Shown: in pieces, positions 33,666-41,579 of the stretch
Layout: each line of letters starts with the position of its first letter
Numbering within the stretch: position 1 is the stretch's first letter
Origin: SB15 sp964639245
Lineage (GTDB): Bacteria; Chloroflexota; Anaerolineae; Aggregatilineales; J027
Assembly: GCA_964639245.1 (NCBI GenBank)
Contig: CAZXCU010000022.1
Span: 1 to 63,360, forward strand
Direction of reading: 5' to 3'
DNA: 63,360 nucleotides
Notes under the pieces: model-generated
The model's input: the letters and a program-made list of their open reading frames with translations, nothing else
Told to the model about the DNA's origin: nothing
Database searches by the model: none
Made by a program: the position numbers and the translations under genes

Positions 33666-33700
33666 GTCATGCGCTCGGAATCACAATCGAAAATTGAATG
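33666..33700. repeat. 35-bp direct repeat, distal copy (kinase 3' end duplicate)
   Basis: Identical in 34 of 35 positions to 34187-34221. On the minus strand it encodes the kinase tail IQFSIVIPSA and stop, but here it terminates the 89-residue cassette gene. It marks the far boundary of a 521-bp unit. Confidence 0.85.
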
Positions 33701-33936
33701 TGTGTCCCCAATTGTTGAAAAAAATCGGACAGGACATCCCATGTGAGGGGGAAATACGCGGTGTCTGCCCCTGCCAGATACATCAGAATATCATTGAGCA
33801 AATCAATATCTTCATCCGGGACAAGTTCGTCATCAATAAATGTATTTTCCGCCCAATCAACCAACTGTGCTATTGTTATCTGATTATTTAGATACGCGAT
33901 CAATTTTTCTGATACTACTTGTTTTGTGATTATCAT
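33667..33936 (-). CDS. Cassette gene B: small acidic protein with a duplicated kinase tail
   Basis: An 89-residue acidic, mostly helical protein (LIAYLNNQITIAQLVDWAE, DEDIDLLNDILMYLAG). Its general look, a short acidic helical protein paired with a small basic-aromatic partner, resembles immunity or antitoxin proteins, but no named family is recognised. The last ten residues, IQFSIVIPSA, are identical to the C-terminus of the adjacent histidine kinase because the gene runs into the 35-bp direct repeat. ATG 33936 overlaps the stop of cassette gene A (ATGA), so the two are coupled. It may be functional or may have lost its native end. Confidence 0.7.
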   Translation of the reverse strand: MIITKQVVSEKLIAYLNNQITIAQLVDWAENTFIDDELVPDEDIDLLNDILMYLAGADTAYFPLTWDVLSDFFQQLGTHIQFSIVIPSA

Positions 33937-34184
33937 TTGTCCTCATCCTGTAGATCTTCATGACCTGTATCTTCTGGAAATTTTTGATGTCGTCCAATTA
34001 AGATACCATCATCATTATAAATCTCCTGCGAAATTAAAATTGTTTGTTCATCAGCATCTACAATTTTTATCATACGCTGTGAACCATTAATTTTCCCTTT
34101 TCTATCCGTCCAATAGCGTCGTCCGCCTTCAGGTAAGTCAATCCAGTTTTTAAAGCGTTTTTCATTTTGTTCACGAGTTGCCAT
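33933..34184 (-). CDS. Cassette gene A: small protein resembling polymorphic-toxin-type domains
   Basis: An 83-residue hydrophilic protein (KRFKNWIDLPEGGRRYWTDRKG, QEIYNDDGILIGRHQKFPEDTGH). The Gly-Arg-Arg-Tyr opening, strand-rich middle and final P-x-D-x-GH recall small domains seen at the ends of polymorphic toxins, but this is an impression without a search. It begins three bases after the histidine kinase stop codon and overlaps cassette gene B by four bases (ATGA). Both genes lie between the copies of the 35-bp direct repeat. Confidence 0.65.
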   Translation of the reverse strand: MATREQNEKRFKNWIDLPEGGRRYWTDRKGKINGSQRMIKIVDADEQTILISQEIYNDDGILIGRHQKFPEDTGHEDLQDEDK

Positions 34185-34186
34185 CG

Positions 34187-34221
34187 GTCATGCGCTTGGA
34201 ATCACAATCGAAAATTGAATG
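34187..34221. repeat. 35-bp direct repeat, proximal copy (true kinase 3' end)
   Basis: This copy encodes the last ten residues and stop codon of the sensor kinase gene. The second copy is 521 bp away at 33666-33700; the single mismatch is C/T at 33676 versus 34197. Confidence 0.85.
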
Positions 34222-35348
34222 CCGTCCTGATAATTAAATTCCAGATTGCCCCCGTGACTTTCAATCATCAAACGCGCCACCGTTAAATCAATGTGCTGGT
34301 TGGGGTCAATCGGGGGCAGCGTGTCGATATTTTCCGCAATCGGCAGCGCGGCGGTAATGCGGGTCAGCGTGCCGTTCGATTCACTGCTCAATTTGATAGC
34401 CCGTTCGCGGGTGTTGTGGTGGTTGATGTTGTGCAGCATGGCATCAATCGCGTGGGCGACCATCGAACGGTCAGCAATCAACCCTAAGCCCGAACTTCCC
34501 GCGACTGAAACTTCCGATTCTCGAAATTGCTGGGCGCGTTCCCGCAGCAGTTCATCCAGCGCAAAGGGCTTTTTGTCCGGTTCGAGTTCCGCCCGTTCAA
34601 TTTTTTCGACCAGCGCCAAGTTGCCCGCCAGACCTTCAATTTCCTGAAAACCGCGTAAGGTATTGGCATCGGCGGAGGCCGGATTCAATTTGCGGAAGGC
34701 GAGTTGCAGCGCCCGTAACGACATATGGCTGAAATCGGCACGGCTAATCAATTGCAGCATCAGCGCGATATTTTGTTCGTGGAGTGTATCATTTTGGTCT
34801 TCAAAGCGCTGGGTAGCATACACCAGAAACACGCCCGCCACCCCCAACAAAATCAGCAGGGACAGCACCACCGCCTGGGTTAAATTGCTGCGCCGCTTGG
34901 CAAGCTGGTCAGCCGTGGCGCTCATATCGCTGGTGAGGATGGCAAGCCCGATTTTTTCATCGCTGTTAGGGGCATAGACGGGTACATAGGTGGTGACTTT
35001 TTCCCCATCCAGTGTGGAAACGGCCCGACCCTGTCGGAAAGCTGTCTGAGAATCGCTGTTCTGGCGGAAGGAAGTGACATTTTCCGAGCTAAACAGCACG
35101 GTTTCATCCTGTACCACTGTGTAGGACTCAAGCGGCAGTTGGGTAAGTTGTTCGCTCAGACGCGCCGCATCCAAATTTTGAAAATCGTGATTCAAGTTGA
35201 TGGCACGCCCGATGCCACTATTATATTCTTCGCCAACATCGAGCAGTGTATCGTCATCAATCCGGCGCGTCTGGGTATAGATTAGTCCCACTGCCAGCAC
35301 CAGTCCGATAAAAACCGTGATGGCAAAATAAATGGTCAGCCGCTTCAT
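34188..35348 (-). CDS. Degenerate sensor histidine kinase-like membrane protein
   Basis: A 386-residue protein with two membrane helices (about 5-25 and 162-183) enclosing an extracytoplasmic sensor domain with PAS/Cache-like features (VSTLDGEKVTTYVPVYAPN). The cytosolic part resembles a histidine kinase but is eroded: the H-box region reads DFSHMSLRALQLAF without the usual HELRTP, the N-box is MVAHAIDAMLHNI with His for Asn, DxGxG is missing, and only a final MIESHGGNLEF recalls the G2 box. It is probably not an active kinase and may be a sensor that acts through protein contacts. No response regulator adjoins it. AGAAGGA precedes ATG 35348. Confidence 0.82.
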   Translation of the reverse strand: MKRLTIYFAITVFIGLVLAVGLIYTQTRRIDDDTLLDVGEEYNSGIGRAINLNHDFQNLDAARLSEQLTQLPLESYTVVQDETVLFSSENVTSFRQNSDSQTAFRQGRAVSTLDGEKVTTYVPVYAPNSDEKIGLAILTSDMSATADQLAKRRSNLTQAVVLSLLILLGVAGVFLVYATQRFEDQNDTLHEQNIALMLQLISRADFSHMSLRALQLAFRKLNPASADANTLRGFQEIEGLAGNLALVEKIERAELEPDKKPFALDELLRERAQQFRESEVSVAGSSGLGLIADRSMVAHAIDAMLHNINHHNTRERAIKLSSESNGTLTRITAALPIAENIDTLPPIDPNQHIDLTVARLMIESHGGNLEFNYQDGIQFSIVIPSA

Positions 35349-35427
35349 GCTGCATCCTTCTTATGATTGCAACCTCTATTCTAATATAAAGGTGAACTTT
35401 AGCGCGATTCTTGTAAAGCCGATATAG

Positions 35428-35457
35428 CCCCTCAGCCCCGGGTGGGAGCGAGGGGTG
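35428..35457 (-). terminator. GC hairpin downstream of the GH13 gene
   Basis: CCCCTC at 35428-35433 pairs with GAGGGG at 35450-35455 around a GC-rich loop. There is no long T run; it is placed between the GH13 stop and the kinase promoter region. Confidence 0.35.
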
Positions 35458-35479
35458 AAAGGCTGCGAATTTTCTCTAA

Positions 35480-37288
35480 TTAGGTTCCTTTTACACGGAA
35501 CCACGCCATTGTTTGGGGTTGCAAGGTCACGGTTAGTGCATTGTTCAAAATTGGCACATCGGCATACTGTCCGAGCAAATCCTCAAACACGGTTGCATCA
35601 TCGTAGTGCAAGATGAGGGGCAGGGTAATTGGGGTGGGGGTGGTGCCGCCATGAAACGCGGCTGTGACGACTTCATCTTTGTACTGCCGCGCAAAAATAT
35701 AAATGCGGTTGGCATCATCCAGATAGCGACAGTAAAAATCGCCATAGCGCAGCGCTTTGGATGAAGCCCGTGCCGCGAGGGCGTGCTGGTAAAACTGCCC
35801 GATGTCCTTGTCTTCGTTGCCCCACGGGAAGGCTTTCCGCCCCGATTCGGCATGGTCAAGGCTGGTAATGCCGGCTTCATCGCCATAATAAATCATCGGT
35901 GCGCCGGGATAGGCCAGTTGGAAGGCGACCATTTGCATGAATTTTTGTTTGTCCTCCGCGCAGGCGTGCAGGGGACGGGGCAAGTCGTGCGACCCCAGAA
36001 TATTCATCTGGGACTGAAGCGCGGGGGGCGGGGTATCGCGGCGCAGCACCGCCAAACGATCATCCATCTGCGAGGGGGTCAACTGCTCATGGGCAAAAAA
36101 TCCCCACACCGCCCACGTAAACCGATAATTCATGGTGGCGCTAAACATATCACCCAGCAAATAGTGAGAGGCATTGCGCCATTCTTCGGACACCAAATAG
36201 GCATCCGGTTTAATGGCATTGATGCGCTTGCGGAAGCGTTTCCAGAATTCTTCGGTGTTGTCAAAGGTCACATCGGTGCGGTAGCCATCCACCCCCCGCG
36301 CTAACCAATAGGCCGTGACCCCTTTTTCGCCTAGGAAAAAATCCTCGACTTCGGGGCATTCGACAAATTCGGGCATGTGCGTCCAGCCATCCCACCCGCG
36401 AAATTTATGCGGCCATGCTTGAAAATCGAACCAGCGAAAATAGGGTGAGGCTTGGCTTTGCGACGCACCCCCGCCGTAACGTCCCGGCAGGTCAAAATAG
36501 CGGCTGTCACTGGAGCAGTGGTTATACACCAGATCCAGCACAATTTTCATCTCATGCTGGTGGGCGGTTTCAACCATCTGAACAAACTCCTGCTCCGTGC
36601 CAAGCATGGGGTCAATTTCAAGGTAATCTACCGCGTCATAGCGATGATTGGTGGGTGAATGGAAAATCGGAGTCAGGTAAATACACTGCACCCCCAGATT
36701 TTTCAGGTAGGGTATTTTTTCAGTGATGCCTTTGAGATTACCCCCATAAAAATCTGCCCCGCGTGGGGGATTCTGCGGGTCGTCGTTCCAAGCGTTGTTG
36801 GTGACTTCCGACCCATACACCCCGTATTGCCGCTTAAAAATGCCTTCCCCGGATTTGTTGAAGCTGTCCGGGAAAATCTGATAAATGATCATGCCACGAG
36901 TCCATTTGGCGGGCATGGCATCAGGATGATAGACACTAATCTGAAACGGGCGGGACTCCCATTTGCCATAGACGGGGGTGTTATGCCCTTCAATCTGCCG
37001 TTGTTCCAAGATAATCGTCTCATCTTCATGATATTGGAACTGATAGTGAATAATCGTCGGCTCGGATGGCATCATCACGGCGATTTCCCACCCGTTGGCG
37101 GTTTGAATCATGTCCGATTTCCATATCAGGTCGCGGCGGGTGTCGCGCATCACCAGATAGGGGGTTTTGCCAGCCGGGACATTTTCCAGAATCAAGACGA
37201 TTTTGCCGTTGAGGGGCAGGGCAGAGGGCGGCAAATGAAAGGGGGTGTCTTTCGGGCGCAGATTACGGTAGGTATCCAGTATACTCAC
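35480..37288 (-). CDS. GH13 alpha-amylase-family enzyme (cyclomaltodextrinase/neopullulanase-like)
   Basis: A 602-residue glycoside hydrolase. An N-terminal beta domain (about 1-125) precedes the (beta/alpha)8 barrel. Conserved regions are DLVYNH (region I), GYRTDVTF (nucleophile Asp), LVSEEW (acid/base Glu) and LGSHDLPR (transition-state Asp), plus an early IIYQIFPDSF. There is no signal peptide, so it acts in the cytosol, probably on maltodextrins or cyclodextrins. GAGGA lies before GTG 37288 (SILDTYRNL follows), which I prefer to the longer frame from 37336 that extends into a mobile element. No sugar transporter is adjacent. Confidence 0.92.
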   Translation of the reverse strand: MSILDTYRNLRPKDTPFHLPPSALPLNGKIVLILENVPAGKTPYLVMRDTRRDLIWKSDMIQTANGWEIAVMMPSEPTIIHYQFQYHEDETIILEQRQIEGHNTPVYGKWESRPFQISVYHPDAMPAKWTRGMIIYQIFPDSFNKSGEGIFKRQYGVYGSEVTNNAWNDDPQNPPRGADFYGGNLKGITEKIPYLKNLGVQCIYLTPIFHSPTNHRYDAVDYLEIDPMLGTEQEFVQMVETAHQHEMKIVLDLVYNHCSSDSRYFDLPGRYGGGASQSQASPYFRWFDFQAWPHKFRGWDGWTHMPEFVECPEVEDFFLGEKGVTAYWLARGVDGYRTDVTFDNTEEFWKRFRKRINAIKPDAYLVSEEWRNASHYLLGDMFSATMNYRFTWAVWGFFAHEQLTPSQMDDRLAVLRRDTPPPALQSQMNILGSHDLPRPLHACAEDKQKFMQMVAFQLAYPGAPMIYYGDEAGITSLDHAESGRKAFPWGNEDKDIGQFYQHALAARASSKALRYGDFYCRYLDDANRIYIFARQYKDEVVTAAFHGGTTPTPITLPLILHYDDATVFEDLLGQYADVPILNNALTVTLQPQTMAWFRVKGT

Positions 37289-37322
37289 AATAACATTCCT
37301 CACGATGCAAAATTTTTGCTTA

Positions 37323-37455
37323 AGTAACCTTCGCAAAATATTGAGAATTGCTCGGACGGCATTTATGCCGTCCCTACGAATTTGCTAGGGTGGATTTCCC
37401 GTAGGGACGTGATATATCGCGTCCTTGTTTTCCAAAAATCTAACCGAAGGTTACA
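37323..37455. mobile_element. MITE, divergent third member (133 bp, TTA target duplication)
   Basis: Inverted ends GTAACCTTCG (37324-37333) and CGAAGGTTAC (37445-37454), flanked by TTA at 37320-37322 and 37456-37458. The interior has two palindromes (37354-37373 and 37405-37424) joined by CTAC...GTAGG as in the 132-bp copies, although the ends differ in sequence. It lies directly upstream of the GH13 gene. Confidence 0.7.
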
Positions 37456-37533
37456 TTAGTATGCCCAATTTAATCAGAAAATTAAAATTTCTCTGCTGAT
37501 TAGGCCGCCTAGACTCGGACTCTCGAATCAGCA

Positions 37534-38322
37534 TCAGGGTGTAATTTTTAAGGTAGCTTCCACCCTAGCTATTAATGCCGGGGGAAGGGAGATTTTCAAC
37601 TGTTTGATTAGCGCCCTTCCCCAGTGCCAAACTTCCTGATATGCCTGTTCAAGATGGGCTAAATCGGCGGTACAGGCCGTAAACCGCGCATAGGCTTCGG
37701 GAGAAAGTTCGTGTTCAGCAGCGCGGGAGGGGGTAGGCCAGTGGTCAAACTGATGCTCGGTGATGCGTGCCATCCACAGCAAGTAGCGGTGTAAGATGCC
37801 GAGTAGTTCATGGGCGTGGGCGTGTTCTCCCCGATGGAGGACATTCAGGCCAAAAATGAACCAATTGACAAAAAGATGGGCGAGCGATTCCGCTGATTCA
37901 GTCCGATTGGGGATGTGGGCTTTTAGATAGGCGAGATGGGTTTGCAGTTCGCCTGTTTTGTCCATCAAACACATCGCCTCAGGATTCATTTTGTCGGTCA
38001 TACCCCATGCCGCTTGGCGTAACTGGTGCATCTGAGAGGCGGGTTCAAAATGAAATTCTCCCCGAATCAAACCCTCAAAAATGGCAACCTCAATGCCAAA
38101 TTCGTTACGGAACATCAGCAGCACGGGCGCGATTTGTTCGACCCACGTTTTTTTATCCACCGATGGCAGGGACTCATCCTGAAAATACAGCGAAAATTCG
38201 ATGTCTGAAAATGCGTCGCCTTCGCCAACCGTGAATGAGCCATACATCATCGCGGCGACCAACCGTTCATCGTGCTGAATCTGTATTTTGACTTTTTCGA
38301 TTAAAATTTCTTGTGGCAGCAT
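37534..38322 (-). CDS. Lincosamide-nucleotidyltransferase-like protein
   Basis: A 262-residue member of the DNA polymerase beta-like nucleotidyltransferase superfamily. The active-site motif is YGSFTVGEGDAFSDIEF, with GS and the two acidic metal ligands in SDIE; a third Asp/Glu may lie in the following FGIEVAIFEG. The helical C-terminal half (HLFVNWFIFGLNVLHRGEH) matches Lnu(F)/Lnu(G)-type enzymes, which transfer AMP to lincosamides. Similarity to these is by pattern only, and a housekeeping small-molecule or protein target is possible. It is transcribed away from the YfhO-like gene, with 62 bases between the two starts. Confidence 0.82.
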   Translation of the reverse strand: MLPQEILIEKVKIQIQHDERLVAAMMYGSFTVGEGDAFSDIEFSLYFQDESLPSVDKKTWVEQIAPVLLMFRNEFGIEVAIFEGLIRGEFHFEPASQMHQLRQAAWGMTDKMNPEAMCLMDKTGELQTHLAYLKAHIPNRTESAESLAHLFVNWFIFGLNVLHRGEHAHAHELLGILHRYLLWMARITEHQFDHWPTPSRAAEHELSPEAYARFTACTADLAHLEQAYQEVWHWGRALIKQLKISLPPALIARVEATLKITP

Positions 38323-38384
38323 CGTTCCTACGCTTTTCTGACCAGTCTACAGCCAATCCCTGCGGCATGTTAGAATGGGTCGTC

Positions 38385-40748
38385 ATGAAAAAACTACGTC
38401 ATTCGTCTGATTTTTGGGCCGTCCTCGCGCTGGTGGCCGTGTGGTTCCTCTTTTTCTGGCGCATCTGGACTCCGGTGGAAAATGACCGCCTTTCGTTTGC
38501 GGAAGGTGATTTTTCCGGGCAGTTTGTGGCATGGACAGATTACGCGGTAGAACGACTTGAAGCAGGGGAAATCCCCCAATGGAATCCGTATGCCTATGCG
38601 GGTGCGCCGTTTCAGGCCGATTCGCAAACCGCGCTGACCTATCCGCCGCGTATGGTGACATTGGCGACTCTGCTGCTGCAAAAAGAGGTAGCACCTGCCG
38701 AAGTGTACAGCGCCTTGCAGCTTGAAGTGATGCTTCATGTGCTGTTGGCTTCGCTGTTCGTGTATGCGTTTGTGCGGCGGTTACTGTCACCCTCACCCCT
38801 TATTTTCATAAAAAACGAATCGACTCCCTTCTCCCCGCATGGGGGCAGGGTTGGGGATGGGGGGGCTATTTGGGGTGGACTCGCGGCGGGCGTGACCTAT
38901 GCCTATGGTGGGTATGTGGCGGGGTATCCGATTTTACAAGTGCCGTTGCTGGAGGCCGGAATCTGGCTGCCCCTCATTTTGTTGGGGATTCTGGAAGCGA
39001 CTCACCCCCATCCCCAACCCTTCCCCCGTCCACAAGGGAAGGGAGATGACAAGCGTGAGACGGGCGGGTTACGGACATCCTTAGAACCCGCCCCTACCTT
39101 TCGTGGCGTGGCGTGGCGCTGGCTGACTTTTGCGGCGGTGTTTTTGGGCATTTGTCTGTTAGCCGGACACCCGCAAACGGCCCTCTTTACGATTTATCTG
39201 GCGGTGGCATGGTTGGGGTATCGGCTGTATCCCGATTGGCGTTTGTGGCTGGCGAGTGTGGTCTTTCTGGGGGTGGTCAGCGGCGCATTGGCGGCGGTGC
39301 AGTTGATTCCAACGGCAGAATTTTCGCTGCATACCTCCCGTGTGGAAATGACCTTTGAAGCCAAAGGGGGAGGCTACAGTTTCGCGGAACTCAGCAATCT
39401 GTTGTTCCCGATTCGCGGCGAAATCTGGAATCCCAATTATCTGGGGATTGTTCCCCTTGTCTTAATCGGGGTGGCGGTCTGGCGGAAAGTTCAATACTGG
39501 GGATTTTTTACGCTGGCGTTTGGGGTCGCTTTTTTCCTCTCGTTCGGGCAAAAAACCGCCCTGTATGGACTGCTGTATCCGGTGTTGCCGGGCATGGCCC
39601 TGTTTCGGGGGCAAGAACGGGCGATGTTCATGATGGCACACTGCGCGGCGGTGTTGACCGGACTCGGACTCGCGCAGGCGATGACATGGGGAACCCGTGA
39701 AATTCACCACCGCAAACCCATCCGGCAGGCGTTGATTATTTTCGCGCTGTTGTGCGTGCTGGTGGCAGGTGTCTTTTTTGTGATTGGCCTCACCGAAGCG
39801 AACAATCGTGCGGTGGAGGATCGGCTTGCCAGCGCTGCCTTTTCTGCACTGTTGTTCGGGGTGATGCTGTTCGGCTTACATTGGTTTTTGCAAGCGCCGA
39901 CTCATCCGATTCAGCTTGCTGCGCTGCTCGGACTGCTGGTGTTTGATTTGTTCAGCGCGACAGCCATACTCAAACAAAATTACCAGCCGATTCCCGTAGA
40001 AGAACGGGTGAGTTTTCCCGCCCATCTCGCCGATTTGAATTTACCCGCCGGCGCACGCATAGACGGACGCGGGGTGATTCTGGATGGTTACAGCACCTTG
40101 TATCGTGTGCCAGACATCAACGGGTCAGACCCTTTGCAACTTGCCCCGATTCGTACCTATCTTGAGGAGATTCCCCTGAATCGCCAGCATGAAATTTTGG
40201 CGGTAGGGGCTTTTGGGGAAGGGTGGCAAGCCGTAGACAATCCGCGTCCGTTTGCTCATCTGGTGTATGGCTATTATCAGGTGGCAACGGACGACGAAGC
40301 CTATGGATTTTTGCGCGAACCCGCGTTTGCTGTGCGGAATCTGGCGATTCTGGAAACACAGGTCAATGGTCTGCCGGATGCACTGCCGGAGACTCCACCG
40401 GGCAAGGTTGAAATGATCCGTTTTGCGCCAGAAAAGATTGTTATGCAGGTGGATACAGGCGGGGGTATGGCACTTTTAACATTGGCGCTGCCTGATTATC
40501 CCGGTTGGCACGCGGAAATTGACGGCGACCCGATTGAAATTGTACGCAATTATGGCGGGTTAAGCGCGGTGGTTGTGCCGCCGGGAACGCATACCGTCAC
40601 GCTGGAATTTCGCTCACGCTGGCTGCTTCTGAGTGGGGTTATTTCTGGTGTGGCATGGGGGCTGGTTTTACTCTGGCTGCTGGTGCATTTTGTTAAGCAA
40701 AAACCTGCTACAATCAAGGCAGTTGAAGGAGCAAAAGCACATGGTTGA
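38385..40748 (+). CDS. YfhO-like polytopic membrane protein containing in-frame repeat insertions
   Basis: A 787-residue membrane protein with about 12-14 helices and a C-terminal soluble beta domain (about 560-745; HTVTLEFRSRW at its end), the layout of YfhO-family GT-C-like glycosyltransferases that modify envelope polymers. The first outer loop carries the expected acidic region (EGDFSGQF, EIPQWNPYAYAGAPF). Two stretches look foreign: residues 136-162 (SPHGGRVGDGG) and 207-240 (HPHPQPFPRPQGKGD), both coming from dispersed GC hairpins read in frame. The start is set at ATG 38385 (MKKLRHS); ATG 38367 is possible. It overlaps the antitoxin-like gene by eight bases. Confidence 0.87.
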   Translation: MKKLRHSSDFWAVLALVAVWFLFFWRIWTPVENDRLSFAEGDFSGQFVAWTDYAVERLEAGEIPQWNPYAYAGAPFQADSQTALTYPPRMVTLATLLLQKEVAPAEVYSALQLEVMLHVLLASLFVYAFVRRLLSPSPLIFIKNESTPFSPHGGRVGDGGAIWGGLAAGVTYAYGGYVAGYPILQVPLLEAGIWLPLILLGILEATHPHPQPFPRPQGKGDDKRETGGLRTSLEPAPTFRGVAWRWLTFAAVFLGICLLAGHPQTALFTIYLAVAWLGYRLYPDWRLWLASVVFLGVVSGALAAVQLIPTAEFSLHTSRVEMTFEAKGGGYSFAELSNLLFPIRGEIWNPNYLGIVPLVLIGVAVWRKVQYWGFFTLAFGVAFFLSFGQKTALYGLLYPVLPGMALFRGQERAMFMMAHCAAVLTGLGLAQAMTWGTREIHHRKPIRQALIIFALLCVLVAGVFFVIGLTEANNRAVEDRLASAAFSALLFGVMLFGLHWFLQAPTHPIQLAALLGLLVFDLFSATAILKQNYQPIPVEERVSFPAHLADLNLPAGARIDGRGVILDGYSTLYRVPDINGSDPLQLAPIRTYLEEIPLNRQHEILAVGAFGEGWQAVDNPRPFAHLVYGYYQVATDDEAYGFLREPAFAVRNLAILETQVNGLPDALPETPPGKVEMIRFAPEKIVMQVDTGGGMALLTLALPDYPGWHAEIDGDPIEIVRNYGGLSAVVVPPGTHTVTLEFRSRWLLLSGVISGVAWGLVLLWLLVHFVKQKPATIKAVEGAKAHG
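38805..38868. repeat. Dispersed hairpin repeat inside the YfhO-like coding region, copy 1
   Basis: CTCCCTTCTCCCCGCATGGGG and AGGGTTGGGGATGGGGGGG have the arms of the intergenic unit at 17336. It is read as part of the protein, giving Pro/Gly-rich residues in place of a membrane-loop segment. Confidence 0.7.
39003..39098. repeat. Dispersed hairpin repeats inside the YfhO-like coding region, copies 2 and 3
   Basis: CACCCCCATCCCCAACCCTTC and AAGGGAAGGGAG form one hairpin in the inverse orientation to copy 1. Right after it, GGGCGGGTT (39062) pairs with AACCCGCCC and ends CCTAC (39098), the second dispersed type. Both are translated. Confidence 0.7.
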
Positions 40749-41070
40749 AATGATTTTGACGGGTGTTGTTCGTTCGGATGGGATTATTGAATCGCGGGAA
40801 AAAATTGATTTGCCGCCGGGTCAGGTGGTGGAGCTGCGAATCCAAACGCCCAAAGTTGAACCGATTCCCAGTGTATCGTTAGAGGAAGCGAAACGGCTTA
40901 TCGCCCTTGATATGAGTCGTGAACTTACAGAAGAAGAAAAAGCCCTTTATGACCAAGCCTATGAGCAACTTGATCGTGCTGCATCCGATACGCTTGGCCT
41001 CCCGGCTGATTTCCCGGATGAATTAGACCATTATCTGTATGGAACTCCCCGTAGAATTCCAAAGGATTAA
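40741..41070 (+). CDS. Antitoxin-like protein preceding a PIN-domain gene
   Basis: A 109-residue protein whose N-terminal 35 residues form a short beta-rich unit (ILTGVVRSDGIIESREKIDLPPGQVVELRI) like AbrB/DUF104-type antitoxin DNA-binding domains, followed by an acidic helical tail (TEEEKALYDQAYEQLD) suited to binding a toxin. GAAGGAG precedes ATG 40741, which lies inside the end of the YfhO-like gene. The following PIN-domain gene starts only a few bases later. It is therefore the probable antitoxin of a VapBC-like pair. Family naming is tentative. Confidence 0.78.
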   Translation: MVEMILTGVVRSDGIIESREKIDLPPGQVVELRIQTPKVEPIPSVSLEEAKRLIALDMSRELTEEEKALYDQAYEQLDRAASDTLGLPADFPDELDHYLYGTPRRIPKD

Positions 41071-41073
41071 CCC

Positions 41074-41495
41074 GTGGAAAAATATTTTGGGATGCGTGGG
41101 CTTTTACCGCGCTTGCAGATAAGAGTTATAGTTTTCATCTACAGGCAGTTGCTATTAAAAAAACGTTGCAACAACAAAATGCTTATCTTGTCACCACTGA
41201 GGCGGTTTTGACTGAGGTAGGGAATACTTTCTCGCGTCATGACCGCCGTTTAATGGCAAAAGACCAACTTGATTTTGTCCATGCCGTATTGAAAGTACGC
41301 CGAGGACAAGTCATTTCTGTAGAGAGTGGGTTATGGCAGCGTGGTTGGGATTTGTATTGGTCACGTTTGGATCAAGATTGGGGACATACCGATTGCATTA
41401 GCTTTGTGGTGATGCAGGAACTCGGAATCACCACCGCATTTACAGGGGATAAGCATTTTGAACAGGCGGGTTTTGTCCGATTAGTCAAAGGGTAG
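41074..41495 (+). pseudogene. VapC-like PIN-domain ribonuclease, frameshifted near its start
   Basis: From about 41079 one frame encodes a complete PIN domain: Asp in FWDAWAF, Glu in TTEAVLTEVGN, then WGHTDCISFVVMQELG and TAFTGDKHF, giving all four acidic positions of a VapC toxin. There is no standard start codon in that frame. GTG 41074 would be ideal (GTGGAAAAA, three bases after the antitoxin stop) but is out of frame by one base; six A residues in place of five would restore MEKIFWDAW. Either a single-base deletion has inactivated the toxin, or there is a sequencing error in the homopolymer, or ATA 41082 initiates. Confidence 0.75.
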
Positions 41496-41579
41496 GGTTG
41501 TGTCAGCCATCCGCCGCTTGCCACACGGTGCGACTCCCTGTTAAATTGAATTTATCTTCATTTATCTGGGATTTATCCA

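Noticed and set aside
38007..38234. Plus-strand frames opposite the lincosamide-nucleotidyltransferase-like gene
   Set aside because: They are shorter than the minus-strand gene, which has a clear nucleotidyltransferase motif, and they lack any domain or ribosome-binding site.
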